Part shown: one piece after another, positions 1 to 7,845 of the stretch
How positions within the stretch are numbered: position 1 is the stretch's first letter
Layout: the number at the start of each line of letters is the position of its first letter
Source of the DNA: Terriglobia bacterium
GTDB taxonomy: Bacteria > Acidobacteriota > Terriglobia > JAIQFV01
DNA length: 64,000 nt
Direction: 5' to 3'
Assembly: GCA_020072965.1 (NCBI GenBank)
Contig: JAIQFY010000020.1
Location: 62,001-126,000 of the forward strand
Notes under the pieces: generated by a model
What the model saw: the letters and a program-made list of their open reading frames with translations, nothing else
The model's database searches: none
Told to the model about the DNA's origin: nothing
Program-made: the position numbers and the translations under genes

Positions 1-156
1 GCGGACTTTGACCGGCAGGACGTGCAGGAAGAGGTTGCCGAAAACGGCCAGGCTGCGGGTGCGATTCGTGCGTGCGGGGCCGCGTCGGAAGATGGATTTC
101 CAAACACGAGTGCTCCTCAACTGATCGAGTGCGCGCTGCGCCGAATTCATGATCAT
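1..156 (-). CDS. Cytochrome b, N-terminal fragment (cut by window edge)
   Basis: The first 52 codons of a minus-strand gene run off the window start. The peptide contains W-K-S-I-F-R-R, then an Arg/Thr-rich stretch and F-L-H-V-L-P-V-K-V-R, the segment that precedes the first membrane helix of bacterial cytochrome b/b6-type subunits. The start is the ATG at 156, placed 5 nt after GAGGA-like bases; a second in-frame ATG lies at 150. It begins 8 nt behind the Rieske stop, the usual order for the quinol:acceptor oxidoreductase of the cytoplasmic membrane. The haem-ligating histidines lie outside the window, so the identity rests on the short N-terminus plus the Rieske neighbour. Confidence 0.72.
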   Translation of the reverse strand, partial: MIMNSAQRALDQLRSTRVWKSIFRRGPARTNRTRSLAVFGNLFLHVLPVKVR

Positions 157-164
157 CGGTTTCC

Positions 165-674
165 TCAGACTTTCAAAACCTGCGTCTGCTGGACGATCTC
201 CAGAGTGTCCACGAGCAGATCGCCATCGGGGGTCAACCGGACGGCGAAATGGGTCAGGGGGCGAGGAGCGGGACCCGCCTCTACCGAGCCTTCGCGTTTG
301 AATTTGCTCCCGTGACAGGGGCAAGCGATCATATTGAGTTCCGGTTTCCACTGCGTGATACAGCCGAGGTGCGTGCAAATGGCTGACTCAGCGTAAAAAC
401 CTTCCGGCGTTCTGACGATATACACCTGTTGATCCGGCAGATAGGTGACTGAATTCACCGGGTAGTCATCCGGCGGGCCGATTCGAAAACTCGTGGGAGG
501 CTCAAACAGAACATTGGGGGAAAGGTACCGTGTGGTCACCACGATCGAGCCAATCCCTGCGACCCCCAGTGCCATCGCCGTAATTTCACTGAGAAAGTTA
601 CGCCGGGAGGAACCCGATGCTTCCTCCGCCGGGTTCGGGACCTGCGCTCCGGTTGAATCCTTGGGATTGGTCAC
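165..674 (-). CDS. Rieske 2Fe-2S subunit of a cytochrome bc-type complex
   Basis: A 169-aa protein with a twin-arginine-like N-terminus (R24-R25-N-F-L) followed by one hydrophobic anchor at about residues 30-48. The cluster-binding motifs are complete: C-T-H-L-G-C at 100-105 and C-P-C-H-G-S at 118-123, giving ligands C100, H102, C118 and H121, with C105 and C120 as the expected disulfide. It transfers electrons from quinol at the periplasmic face. The GTG start at 674 overlaps the stop of the upstream FAD/Fe-S gene (GTGA), so the two are translationally coupled, and cytochrome b follows directly. The start could be a little further in, but the coupling supports 674. Confidence 0.93.
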   Translation of the reverse strand: MTNPKDSTGAQVPNPAEEASGSSRRNFLSEITAMALGVAGIGSIVVTTRYLSPNVLFEPPTSFRIGPPDDYPVNSVTYLPDQQVYIVRTPEGFYAESAICTHLGCITQWKPELNMIACPCHGSKFKREGSVEAGPAPRPLTHFAVRLTPDGDLLVDTLEIVQQTQVLKV

Positions 675-1348
675 GGCTGGGACACCTCAAGTTCGATGAC
701 ATCAGGATCGTGTTCGAAAACTTCGAAGGCTTCCATGGTGATCGTCTGGACAGGACACCGTTCCGCACACAAGCCGCACCGAATACAAATGGTTTCATCT
801 TTCACCATCATGGAGCCTTCGGAAGCCGGGAGATCCGCGGCATCCAAATGCTGCAAGGTTCCTTCAAGCGAGGGGGCTTCGGCGACGAGGCGTGCCTGGG
901 TCTCGCCTGAAACTTCCAGTTGGCTCAGCGGAACAAGCGTCAGGCAGTTCTCAGGGCATACATCCACGCAGCCGCCGCATAAAATACACTCGGTGCCTTT
1001 GTCTTCATTCCCCTCAAAGATAGTGTTGATCCAGCACTGGAGGCATCGCGACGCCTCCTGCTTCGCTTGCTCTTCGGTATAACCGCTCTCAACCTCCGTA
1101 ATGCCCGTTCTCCGATCGAGGGGGATCGTGGGAACGGGAAGACGGGAATACTCATCGTAGTTGTCGACCATCTGGTGATGGTCGAGCACGGTGATCTGCA
1201 CATACTTGGGTTTGGGTATCCACTGACCACCCTGCAGGTACCGGTCGATCTGTTCTGCGGCTTTTTTCCCGTCCGCGACGGCGCTGATAATCAAACGAGG
1301 GCCGAAGGCGATGTCTCCTGCGGTGAAGATCCCCGGGGCAGTGGTCAT
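671..1348 (-). CDS. FAD/4Fe-4S oxidoreductase, C-terminal part (after frameshift)
   Basis: This 225-aa frame is the C-terminal part of the gene that begins at 2589. It starts inside the GltD-family motif T-A-P-G-I-F-T-A-G-D, which closes the flavin fold, and continues into a 4Fe-4S domain: C-L-Q-C, then C-I-L-C-G-G-C-V-D-V-C-P, then C-I-R-C-G-L-C-A-E-R-C-P. Codons upstream of its ATG in the same frame still read sensible family sequence (D-F-D-P-E-T-L), so 1348 is not a true start. The frame change lies at the GGG run 1369-1371. If the sequence is right, this half could only be made by frameshifting or internal initiation. It ends coupled to the Rieske gene. Confidence 0.85.
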   Translation of the reverse strand: MTTAPGIFTAGDIAFGPRLIISAVADGKKAAEQIDRYLQGGQWIPKPKYVQITVLDHHQMVDNYDEYSRLPVPTIPLDRRTGITEVESGYTEEQAKQEASRCLQCWINTIFEGNEDKGTECILCGGCVDVCPENCLTLVPLSQLEVSGETQARLVAEAPSLEGTLQHLDAADLPASEGSMMVKDETICIRCGLCAERCPVQTITMEAFEVFEHDPDVIELEVSQP

Positions 1349-2589
1349 CAGCGTTTCGGGATCGAAATCCCGTCCTCGGAGCGAAGAAACGAAAGGTCAG
1401 AAGCCTGTCCAATAGCGAGGATGACGGTGTCACAGGTTATGATGCTTTCCGTCCCCTCCTCGAACGTCGGATTAAAACGATGCTGGGAGTCGAAAACCGA
1501 AGTGCAGTGGACCGTCTCCAGCCCGGTCACCTTGCCGTTCTGGCCCGTAAATCGCTTGGGCCCCCGCGAAGGATGAATGGTCAGCCCCTCGCGCTGCGCC
1601 TCTTCGATCTCCTCCTCGAAGGCCGGCATCTCCTTTCGGGATTCAAGGCACACCATGTGGACCTCAAGGGCACCCAGGCGCAACGCCGTCCGCGTGACGT
1701 CAGTCAACTCTTTCATGGCCACCTGCAGTTCGCTGTCGCTCAAGCTATCCGGCAAGAGAGATGATGTGAGCGTCTCCAGGGTCTGTTGCTGCTGCTGGCG
1801 CAGGGCAGAGCGGGCGACATCGATGGCGACGTTGCCGCCCCCGATTACCGCCACCCGTTTACCGATAGAAAACCGGTACCCGAGATTGACATTCAACAAG
1901 AAATCGACGCCCTTGATAACGCCGTCCAGGTCGTGACCCGGGATCGGCAAGTCCCGGCTGCGGTGCAGCCCGATGGCAAGAAGGATGGCTTTGAATCCTT
2001 CCGCCTTAAGATCCTGAAGAGAAAAATTGCCGAGCCGCGAATTCAACCGGAGCTCGGGGCCGAGGTCGAGGATCTCCCGGATCTGCGCCTGCACGACGTC
2101 TCTCGGCAAGCGGTATTCAGGGATCCCCAGGTGGAGCATTCCCCCCGGAACGGAAGATGCTTCAAAGATCGTGACCGGATATCCGAGCAACGCCAGATCG
2201 TGTGCTGCGGAAAGGCCGGCTGGGCCCGAACCAATGACCGCCACGCGCTCCGAGTGTGTGATTTTCGGTTTGTTGGGAAACACATCGACGGGATTGCGCG
2301 ATTCCGGGCCATACCGCTCGGTAACGAACCGTTTTAATGCGCGGATCGAAATCGGAGAATCAAGCGCCCCGCGCCGGCAGGCGGTTTCACAAGGATGGCC
2401 GCAAACCCGGCCGCAGATCGACGCCAGGGGATTGGGACTGCGGGCATAGCGGTACGCTTCCTCGTACTTCCCCTGCGCAATCAAGGACACGTAGCGGCCC
2501 GCCTGGGTGTGAACCGGACAGGCCTGCATACAAGGGAAGTTCGACTCCAGCCAGTCCAGGTCGACTAGTTTTGACCGGGATTCTCCCAC
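1348..2589 (-). CDS. FAD/4Fe-4S oxidoreductase (GltD-like), N-terminal part
   Basis: A 413-aa frame related to the small subunit of glutamate synthase and to NAD(P)H-dependent FAD oxidoreductases. It has an N-terminal Fe-S region with C-M-Q-A-C-P and C-G-R-V-C-G-H-P-C-E-T-A-C, an FAD-binding G-S-G-P-A-G-L-S-A-A, and a second dinucleotide fold G-G-G-N-V-A-I-D. It terminates six codons after S-E-D-G-I where family members run on, and the remainder continues in another frame. GTG start at 2589, after an AGGAG-containing stretch. Its place ahead of Rieske and cytochrome b suggests that it feeds electrons from NAD(P)H or ferredoxin into, or draws them from, that complex (inference). Confidence 0.87.
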   Translation of the reverse strand: MGESRSKLVDLDWLESNFPCMQACPVHTQAGRYVSLIAQGKYEEAYRYARSPNPLASICGRVCGHPCETACRRGALDSPISIRALKRFVTERYGPESRNPVDVFPNKPKITHSERVAVIGSGPAGLSAAHDLALLGYPVTIFEASSVPGGMLHLGIPEYRLPRDVVQAQIREILDLGPELRLNSRLGNFSLQDLKAEGFKAILLAIGLHRSRDLPIPGHDLDGVIKGVDFLLNVNLGYRFSIGKRVAVIGGGNVAIDVARSALRQQQQQTLETLTSSLLPDSLSDSELQVAMKELTDVTRTALRLGALEVHMVCLESRKEMPAFEEEIEEAQREGLTIHPSRGPKRFTGQNGKVTGLETVHCTSVFDSQHRFNPTFEEGTESIITCDTVILAIGQASDLSFLRSEDGISIPKR

Positions 2590-2651
2590 GCGAACACCTC
2601 TCCTCTATCAAGATCTTTGGAACACGCTATCGAACCTTGCTTCGAAGTCCA

Positions 2652-3278
2652 TCAGCGGTGAACCGTAAGGTTGGCTGTGGCGGTGCCGCTGGTGACCGTG
2701 ACCGCCTGGGTCGTCGGTTTGCCCTCTTCGCTCCAGGTCTTCAACGTGTAATTACCGGCGGGAACATCCTTGATTTCAAACTCGCCCTCCTTGCCCGTCA
2801 CGGCAAAGTAAGGGGTGGGAACCACCACCACGTATCCCGACATCTCCGGATGGACGTTGCATAGCAGCGGGGCCGCTCCCAGATCATTAAACGTAAAAGA
2901 TTTTTTCACCCCCTGGGGCCAGGTTCCCAGGTTGGACGCCAGCTTCTTGTTCCCACCCACTGACGGCCAGTAAACGTTGTGGCCCACGGAATCGCTATTG
3001 AGAAAATCAACGGCGGTCCCCTTGAGCACCACCACCACGTGCGGGATGAACGTCATCTTCTTCTGATCGATCACCACATGGGCGGAAGGTGCAGGGAAGG
3101 TCTTTCCGGAAATCTCATCGATGTACACCGCGATGGAGGCGGCCGAGCGCATCCCTTGGGCTGTCACTTTGCCCTGGATGTTCCCTGCGAAATTCGACGC
3201 GGGCACGCTGAGCAGGAACACGAAAAAGAACACGACGGACCAAATTCCGGGGGCTATCCGGTCTCTAAGACATTTCAT
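2652..3278 (-). CDS. Secreted cupredoxin with a C-terminal regulatory-like beta domain
   Basis: A 208-aa exported protein with a signal peptide (hydrophobic about 11-28, likely cut near A31). The middle is a plastocyanin/azurin-like fold with a complete type 1 copper set: H100 (G-H-N-V-Y-W) and C140, H143, M146 in L-C-N-V-H-P-E-M-S-G. The last 60 residues resemble a carboxypeptidase-regulatory beta sandwich (G-E-F-E-I-K-D-V-P-A-G-N-Y-T). The ATG at 3278 is preferred because TTGGAG lies 6 nt upstream. It probably acts as a periplasmic electron carrier linked to the Rieske/cytochrome b operon that follows about 60 bp later. Confidence 0.85.
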   Translation of the reverse strand: MKCLRDRIAPGIWSVVFFFVFLLSVPASNFAGNIQGKVTAQGMRSAASIAVYIDEISGKTFPAPSAHVVIDQKKMTFIPHVVVVLKGTAVDFLNSDSVGHNVYWPSVGGNKKLASNLGTWPQGVKKSFTFNDLGAAPLLCNVHPEMSGYVVVVPTPYFAVTGKEGEFEIKDVPAGNYTLKTWSEEGKPTTQAVTVTSGTATANLTVHR

Positions 3279-3346
3279 GGTTGGCTCCAATGGTTGACTT
3301 CATGGGTTTATCGTCCTGTATAGAAACAACAACGGATGGAAGCGGA

Positions 3347-4783
3347 TCAGAAGGAATAATCGATTCCCGCAACCGCTCCATTTGCGCGGAAAAACTGCCC
3401 GGCCTCACCAAAGGGCGTCTGCCAGCGGTGCTGATATTCGAACACCATTTTGAGATTCGCGCGGATCAAAAACTGAATGCCGGGTGAAAAACGATTGCGG
3501 GTGTCGTGCACGGACAACCCGTTCAGTTGGTCGGTCGGCGAGTTCACTGCGTCATAGCGCATGAGCCCGATTAGCCAGGGATAGAACCAGTATTGCGCCT
3601 GGACAAACCCGCCGCTAAAGGTCACAGGGGCGCCGTGGTCCAGAGTAAATGTCTCCGTGTTGGGGATCAGGTTGGAATCGTGCCCGTACATTCCCAGCCC
3701 GTACAACTCGAAGTTCTGATGCTTGAAACGGAAATCTCCTCCGACGCGATAGAACGGCTCATGGATCGTTCCAAAATCCGGAAAGAGCGACCGATCGACA
3801 TTCAAGGCGTTGCGCCCGTAGTAGTAGAAGGCCCCGAGGCGGAGCGAGGTGTGATCATGGGGCCCGGTCGGACCGGAGGCTTGAACTTCCTTTCGGGTGC
3901 TGTGATCCCGGTCAAAGTTGAACTTCTGCGAAACCCGGAAATAGACATCCTTGGTATTGCGGGCGGCCGTCGAATCATTGGATCCGTTGAGAAAGGAAAC
4001 CGACCACGAAAAATTCCCGTCGTGAGGATAGCCGCCAAATTCAATTCCGCGCTGCGTTGCGGCAAACACGAAGGGATTGCTGGTTGAGCCCTGGGACCCG
4101 GCGACGCTCGCCTGGTCGTAAATGTCATAACCCGTGGGATTGATGGTTCGCGCCCCCGTGAAGGGCAAGTCCAACTCGAACTGGCCAAACCGGATGTTGA
4201 GGGCGTCCTTGGGTAGATGAAAGAGGTGTCCCACATCATTGGCTTTCAAGTAACCGTCCCCGAGACCCCCATCAGCGCCCGATCCCCCCGTTGAAATGTC
4301 ATCATCAATCCAGAATGAAAGACTGGGTCCGAGGCTGCCGGCGGCAATGATCGTGAACGTGTTTGGCGTGAATAAATCCGTTCGCGGGAGGAACCCCAGC
4401 GCTAGCGGCTGCTTGCTGTTGTAGCTGGCGAAGCCGGAATAACGGAATCCGATGGGAATGCTTCCCGGCAGTTCGCCCGGATAAATCGCCTTGGGAAAGG
4501 CTTGGCGCTGCGCCGCCGCCCCCAATAGGACGGGAGGCTCCTTTACAAAGGTCTCATCATCCTTGGGGAACTTAAAACCATTCTTCTTGAACGCTTCGCC
4601 GAAGTCGTTCAACTCGGGATAATTGTTGTGGCATGTGGCACAGGATGTTTGATATTTGCGCGCAAATGCGGGGATTGCGTACGCGTTGGGAACCGGCCTC
4701 AAGAGCAGATAGAATAGAGTAATTCCAAAAACGACAAGGGCCCCCATCAGCACACCGGTACCTAGCTTTCGATAGCGGGACAT
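3347..4783 (-). CDS. Mono-haem c domain fused to an outer-membrane beta-barrel-like protein
   Basis: A 478-aa protein with an N-terminal hydrophobic segment (about 9-28) and one haem c motif, C48-A-T-C-H52, followed by N-N-Y-P-E-L-N-D-F-G. The rest is rich in alternating aromatic/polar strands, G-F-R-Y-S-G-F and N-I-R-F-G-Q-F-like segments, and ends in Phe (A-G-I-D-Y-S-F), as outer-membrane barrels do. A much longer open frame exists upstream, but the ATG at 4783 has AAGGAGGAG just before it and begins the signal sequence. It lies in the same direction as the cupredoxin and Rieske genes, 68 bp ahead of the cupredoxin, suggesting electron exchange at the cell envelope. The barrel assignment is from pattern only. 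Confidence 0.8.
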   Translation of the reverse strand: MSRYRKLGTGVLMGALVVFGITLFYLLLRPVPNAYAIPAFARKYQTSCATCHNNYPELNDFGEAFKKNGFKFPKDDETFVKEPPVLLGAAAQRQAFPKAIYPGELPGSIPIGFRYSGFASYNSKQPLALGFLPRTDLFTPNTFTIIAAGSLGPSLSFWIDDDISTGGSGADGGLGDGYLKANDVGHLFHLPKDALNIRFGQFELDLPFTGARTINPTGYDIYDQASVAGSQGSTSNPFVFAATQRGIEFGGYPHDGNFSWSVSFLNGSNDSTAARNTKDVYFRVSQKFNFDRDHSTRKEVQASGPTGPHDHTSLRLGAFYYYGRNALNVDRSLFPDFGTIHEPFYRVGGDFRFKHQNFELYGLGMYGHDSNLIPNTETFTLDHGAPVTFSGGFVQAQYWFYPWLIGLMRYDAVNSPTDQLNGLSVHDTRNRFSPGIQFLIRANLKMVFEYQHRWQTPFGEAGQFFRANGAVAGIDYSF

Positions 4784-4932
4784 AAAAACTCCTCCTTTGT
4801 ATCGATCGAGGGTTAAGAGTCTGATCGAACTTTGCTCGTAAGACATCGCTTTACCATAGGCGACGGCTGGCTTTATTACGATGAAGTAACAAGAGTGCTG
4901 AGGAACGTTAGATTGAAAGAAGGAATGATGAC

Positions 4933-5349
4933 TTATGAGACCGGTGGAGCTCGATCTGCGGTTGAAGCGAAGATCTGAAACGAGGGTGAGCAAGGCAAAG
5001 AAGGAATGCCGGTAATAAGACGATTTGAAGCCGGATCCAGGTAAATGGGGTTGGAGAGGGAGGCATTTTCGAAACTTGACCACACGCAGGCAGCACAAGA
5101 GACCCCGTCAGAATTCTGAATCAAAGGCCCCCCACTGCTTACGTGAGGGAAGGGCTCGGCAGGATTCGCAAGGAACTCGAGCGAGAGTTGACACACATGG
5201 AAATCGTCCGAGGCCGAGAGGACGGGGAACACCAAGAGGGTTATCACAAGCCAGGCAAGGGTTGCACACCCGCGGCTTCTCGGAAGTGTGCTGGAATGTG
5301 AGCTGTCTTGTGCTGGCCCGGTTCTTTTCAAACCCGCCTCGAATTGCAT
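4933..5349 (-). CDS. Small exported hypothetical protein
   Basis: A 138-aa protein not recognised by name. It has a Ser/Arg-rich start, one hydrophobic stretch (L-A-W-L-V-I-T-L-L-V-F about 35-50) that looks like a signal or anchor, and a later C-A-A-C pair in V-S-C-A-A-C-V-W-S, similar in feel to small metal-related exported proteins (DUF2946-like, weak). The ATG at 5349 is chosen over the longer frame to 5436 because it precedes the hydrophobic segment closely. It lies 150 bp ahead of the haem/barrel gene on the same strand, so it may belong to the same transcription unit. Confidence 0.5.
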   Translation of the reverse strand: MQFEAGLKRTGPAQDSSHSSTLPRSRGCATLAWLVITLLVFPVLSASDDFHVCQLSLEFLANPAEPFPHVSSGGPLIQNSDGVSCAACVWSSFENASLSNPIYLDPASNRLITGIPSLPCSPSFQIFASTADRAPPVS

Positions 5350-5390
5350 GGTCTCGCGTTTAAAGTCAGACAATGAGTTCTTCCATCCGA

Positions 5391-5759
5391 TCAGGTCTGT
5401 TGTGTTTCCAACCGCTTGATGGTTGTGGCGAGCCATTCCCGCAGGACTTGCTCGAGGCGGTCTTTATCGCCACTCTCTTGAAGTGACGCAATCGTATCTC
5501 CCGTGTTGTTCAACGGAATATGGTGGCAGGGTAGCTCCCTTCCCGCGCGATCGGCCGGGACAAAATCCATGAGAAAACAGTGATAACAAGGCTCGCGCTC
5601 TTCTTCCTGGCGGCCGAAATTTAAGCAGGTGACCGAGTCACGCAAGTAAAGAGGTTCCACACGAGGCGTTCGGACAGATCGTCCATAACCGCCGTCCTGC
5701 AAAACGTTCAGTTCAAGTTTGAGTTTGTCGACGATTTCAAGTCTTCGGAACTCATTCAT
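5391..5759 (-). CDS. Small Cys/His-rich protein with PCHHIPLN motif (copy A)
   Basis: A 122-aa cytoplasmic-looking protein. Key features are D-S-V-T-C-L-N-F-G, P-C-Y-H-C-F-L-M-D-F-V-P, and P-C-H-H-I-P-L-N followed by a helical tail with L-R-E-W-L. The two Cys/His groups could hold a metal ion. I have a sense that such proteins recur in Acidobacteria, but I know no function. The ATG at 5759 begins M-N-E-F-R-R-L-E and is preferred over a start at 5798. A degenerate relative lies directly upstream (5898-6233), so this is a tandem pair. Confidence 0.6.
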   Translation of the reverse strand: MNEFRRLEIVDKLKLELNVLQDGGYGRSVRTPRVEPLYLRDSVTCLNFGRQEEEREPCYHCFLMDFVPADRAGRELPCHHIPLNNTGDTIASLQESGDKDRLEQVLREWLATTIKRLETQQT

Positions 5760-5897
5760 GGCCGTTTCCCCAGGATCCAGGTCGCCTCCGCGCTCCATCC
5801 AGGGAGCGCCGGTTCAAATAGGGTTTAGAAAGCGCTTTGCTAAGGTACCCATCCTGATTGTACTCAGAAATCGAAGAGATGTCTCAAATAAATTCGC

Positions 5898-6233
5898 CTA
5901 GGTCTGCTCCATGGGTCTTTTCATCAGTTGAATTTCATACAATAGAGTGGTCCACAGCGCTGATTCCCATACCAGGGGTTTTTTGTTGAGAGGAAGTTCC
6001 CTGATCCACCCCAGGAGTTTCGCGTGAAGGCGGTGCGTGTCCTCCTTCTCCCTGATTGATGCGATGGTTTCGCATGAGCTATTCAGGGGGATGTGGTGAC
6101 AGGGAACTCTCCGGGCCTTCTGCTGCTCTGGGATGATCGGCCACAGGGAGCATAGGTCTCGTCTACAGGATCGGGCGCGACCCCCGCACTCGAAACTGAG
6201 AATGGCTTGAACTGGGTTGGTTTGTTCCATCTC
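5898..6233 (-). CDS. Small Cys/His-rich protein with PCHHIPLN motif (copy B, diverged)
   Basis: An 111-aa relative of the next gene downstream. The shared core is V-P-C-H-H-I-P-L-N-S, then E-T-I-A-S-I-R-E and an R-L-x3-L-x-W-I-R helix. The first Cys motif is reduced (S-F-E-C-G-G and R-R-D-L-C-S-L-W), and the N-terminal 40 residues of copy A are missing. The C-terminus instead carries an unrelated 35-residue extension. The ATG at 6233 is chosen. It may be a decaying paralogue or a shortened functional variant. A product is not known. Confidence 0.5.
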   Translation of the reverse strand, partial: EMEQTNPVQAILSFECGGRARSCRRDLCSLWPIIPEQQKARRVPCHHIPLNSSCETIASIREKEDTHRLHAKLLGWIRELPLNKKPLVWESALWTTLLYEIQLMKRPMEQT

Positions 6234-6607
6234 GACCTTCCGCCAAACCAATTGATCCCGGCACCCACCGAGTCAACTCAGGATATCTTAATCCTAACGG
6301 AACAAGCAATTCATTTTCCACAAGGGGATGAATCCGGCTCCATGATTAAGGTGGGCAGGTGGATCGGTTTATCAGACGACAAAGATCAAAGGGCAGTTTC
6401 CAATCTCAGGTACTATTTTCAAGGCCTTACAAGAGAATTCAAATTCCCGCCTAGTTCACATCTCTCAAATTTTAGGCCCCCTGAGCTGGGACTTGCGCTA
6501 TAATTATTCGTTATAGTCTTCAACCACCGAAGGACCGTAACGTTCCAAATGTAACAGAACTGTTGCGCTGCAACTCCGGGCGCGAATCCGAGATCCAGGA
6601 GAATCTT

Positions 6608-6835
6608 GTGCTGATGATGGTGATCAATCTGTTGCTGGGACTGGCGGCAGTGGCTGGAATTGTCTGGGATATATCGACCGGGCAAATCGGTTCCATGGAT
6701 GGGAACTTCCTGGCAGTTGTCTGCCTGCTCCTGGCGATGATTTTTTTGGGAGGTTTTTTCTCCGGCCTTCGCAATGGAGACCTCGGGCAGATCCTGGAAC
6801 GGATTCGGCACAAGGCTACTGAGAGGAAAGGATAA
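6608..6835 (+). CDS. Small two-helix membrane protein
   Basis: A 75-aa protein with two hydrophobic helices (about 3-20 and 30-50) and a charged C-terminal tail (R-I-R-H-K-A-T-E-R-K). The GTG at 6608 is the likely start, with AGGAG 6 nt upstream; a start at 6563 would add a hydrophilic, non-conserved-looking stretch. It lies 98 bp ahead of an ABC permease and may be co-transcribed with it. No family recognised. Confidence 0.5.
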   Translation: MLMMVINLLLGLAAVAGIVWDISTGQIGSMDGNFLAVVCLLLAMIFLGGFFSGLRNGDLGQILERIRHKATERKG

Positions 6836-6933
6836 TCGTCAAATTTTTTTGTAGCCATTGAAGGTTTTCGAAACCTTGCTCACCTCGTCACCCGCTTCGA
6901 TTCAAACAGGACTCGAAATCCAACTCCTGAGAA

Positions 6934-7845
6934 ATGCCGGTTCCGCGGAACTCTTCAGATAATGCGCAAATTGTTATGACCTTGACGACCGCCCCGCCCC
7001 GCACTGCTGGCGACTCACCCATGGGGAAGTCGCACGATTATTCCCCGGGCGACCAATTCATTCTTCCAATGGTCTCGCTTTCGTGGCGCGAGTTGATTCG
7101 ATTCTACAGACAGAAGCATCGACTCCTGGGTGCCCTGGCAACTCCCCTGGTTTTTTGGTTGTTGATTGGGGCGGGGCTGGGGGCTTCCTTTCACCCGCCG
7201 GATTCAGTCCTCCCCCGTGGAGCGACGGCCATCGAATATCTTTATCCCGGAACCCTGGTCTTGATTCTGCTATTCACATCTATCTTCTCTACGATTTCGG
7301 TCATCGAAGATCGTCGCGAAGGATTTCTTCAGTCGGTGTTGGTGGCCCCAGCTTCACCGGCAGCCATTGTGCTCGGAAAGATACTGGGAGGCACAATCGT
7401 CGCGCTCCTGCAGGGGATACTTTTTCTACTTCTTGCCCCATGGGTTGGAATCCAGGTCACGGTGATTTCAGGGCTCGTCCTGGTCGCGCTCGTGTGTTTG
7501 ATTTCATTTGGGCTGACCGCATTAGGACTGACCCTGGCCTGGCGAATGCAATCCACCCAAGGGTTTCACGCCCTGATGAATCTGGTACTGATCCCATTGT
7601 GGTTATTATCGGGGGCCTTTTTCCCTGCCTCCGGAGCTCCCCGCATTTTAAAATGGACCTTGAGATTGAACCCGATTTCCTATGCGGTGTCCTCATTGCG
7701 CCGCGGTCTCTATTGGAATACCGGAACCCCTCTGGAGGAGCCTTCCATGGGGCTTTGCGTTCTGGTGGTGAGCTTGTTCGCCCTCGTCCTTTTCGTCGCT
7801 GCAGTCAGGATTGCTTCCGTCGAAACAGTGGGGGACTTGAAATGA
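6934..7845 (+). CDS. ABC-2 type transporter permease
   Basis: A 303-aa integral membrane protein with about six helices. After a 45-residue polar N-terminus comes the ABC-2 coupling region, with W-R-E-L-I-R-F-Y-R, then E-D-R-R-E-G-F-L-Q-S-V-L-V-A-P and L-N-P-I-S-Y-A-V at the end, all typical of the drug/polysaccharide or NatB/DrrB-like permeases. No ATPase gene is adjacent, so it must borrow one or work with a distant partner. Its stop overlaps the SCO start (ATGA), a strong coupling that suggests a role in oxidase or copper-site assembly. The start is uncertain; ATG 6979 is possible. Confidence 0.85.
   Translation: MPVPRNSSDNAQIVMTLTTAPPRTAGDSPMGKSHDYSPGDQFILPMVSLSWRELIRFYRQKHRLLGALATPLVFWLLIGAGLGASFHPPDSVLPRGATAIEYLYPGTLVLILLFTSIFSTISVIEDRREGFLQSVLVAPASPAAIVLGKILGGTIVALLQGILFLLLAPWVGIQVTVISGLVLVALVCLISFGLTALGLTLAWRMQSTQGFHALMNLVLIPLWLLSGAFFPASGAPRILKWTLRLNPISYAVSSLRRGLYWNTGTPLEEPSMGLCVLVVSLFALVLFVAAVRIASVETVGDLK

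Noticed and set aside
4784-5098. Long N-terminal extension of the haem/barrel protein frame
   Set aside because: A strong ribosome-binding site and signal sequence start at 4783, and the extension reads like random sequence.
7083-7841. 468-codon frame running through the permease into SCO
   Set aside because: The upstream part is a shadow of the ABC permease in another frame; SCO begins at 7842.
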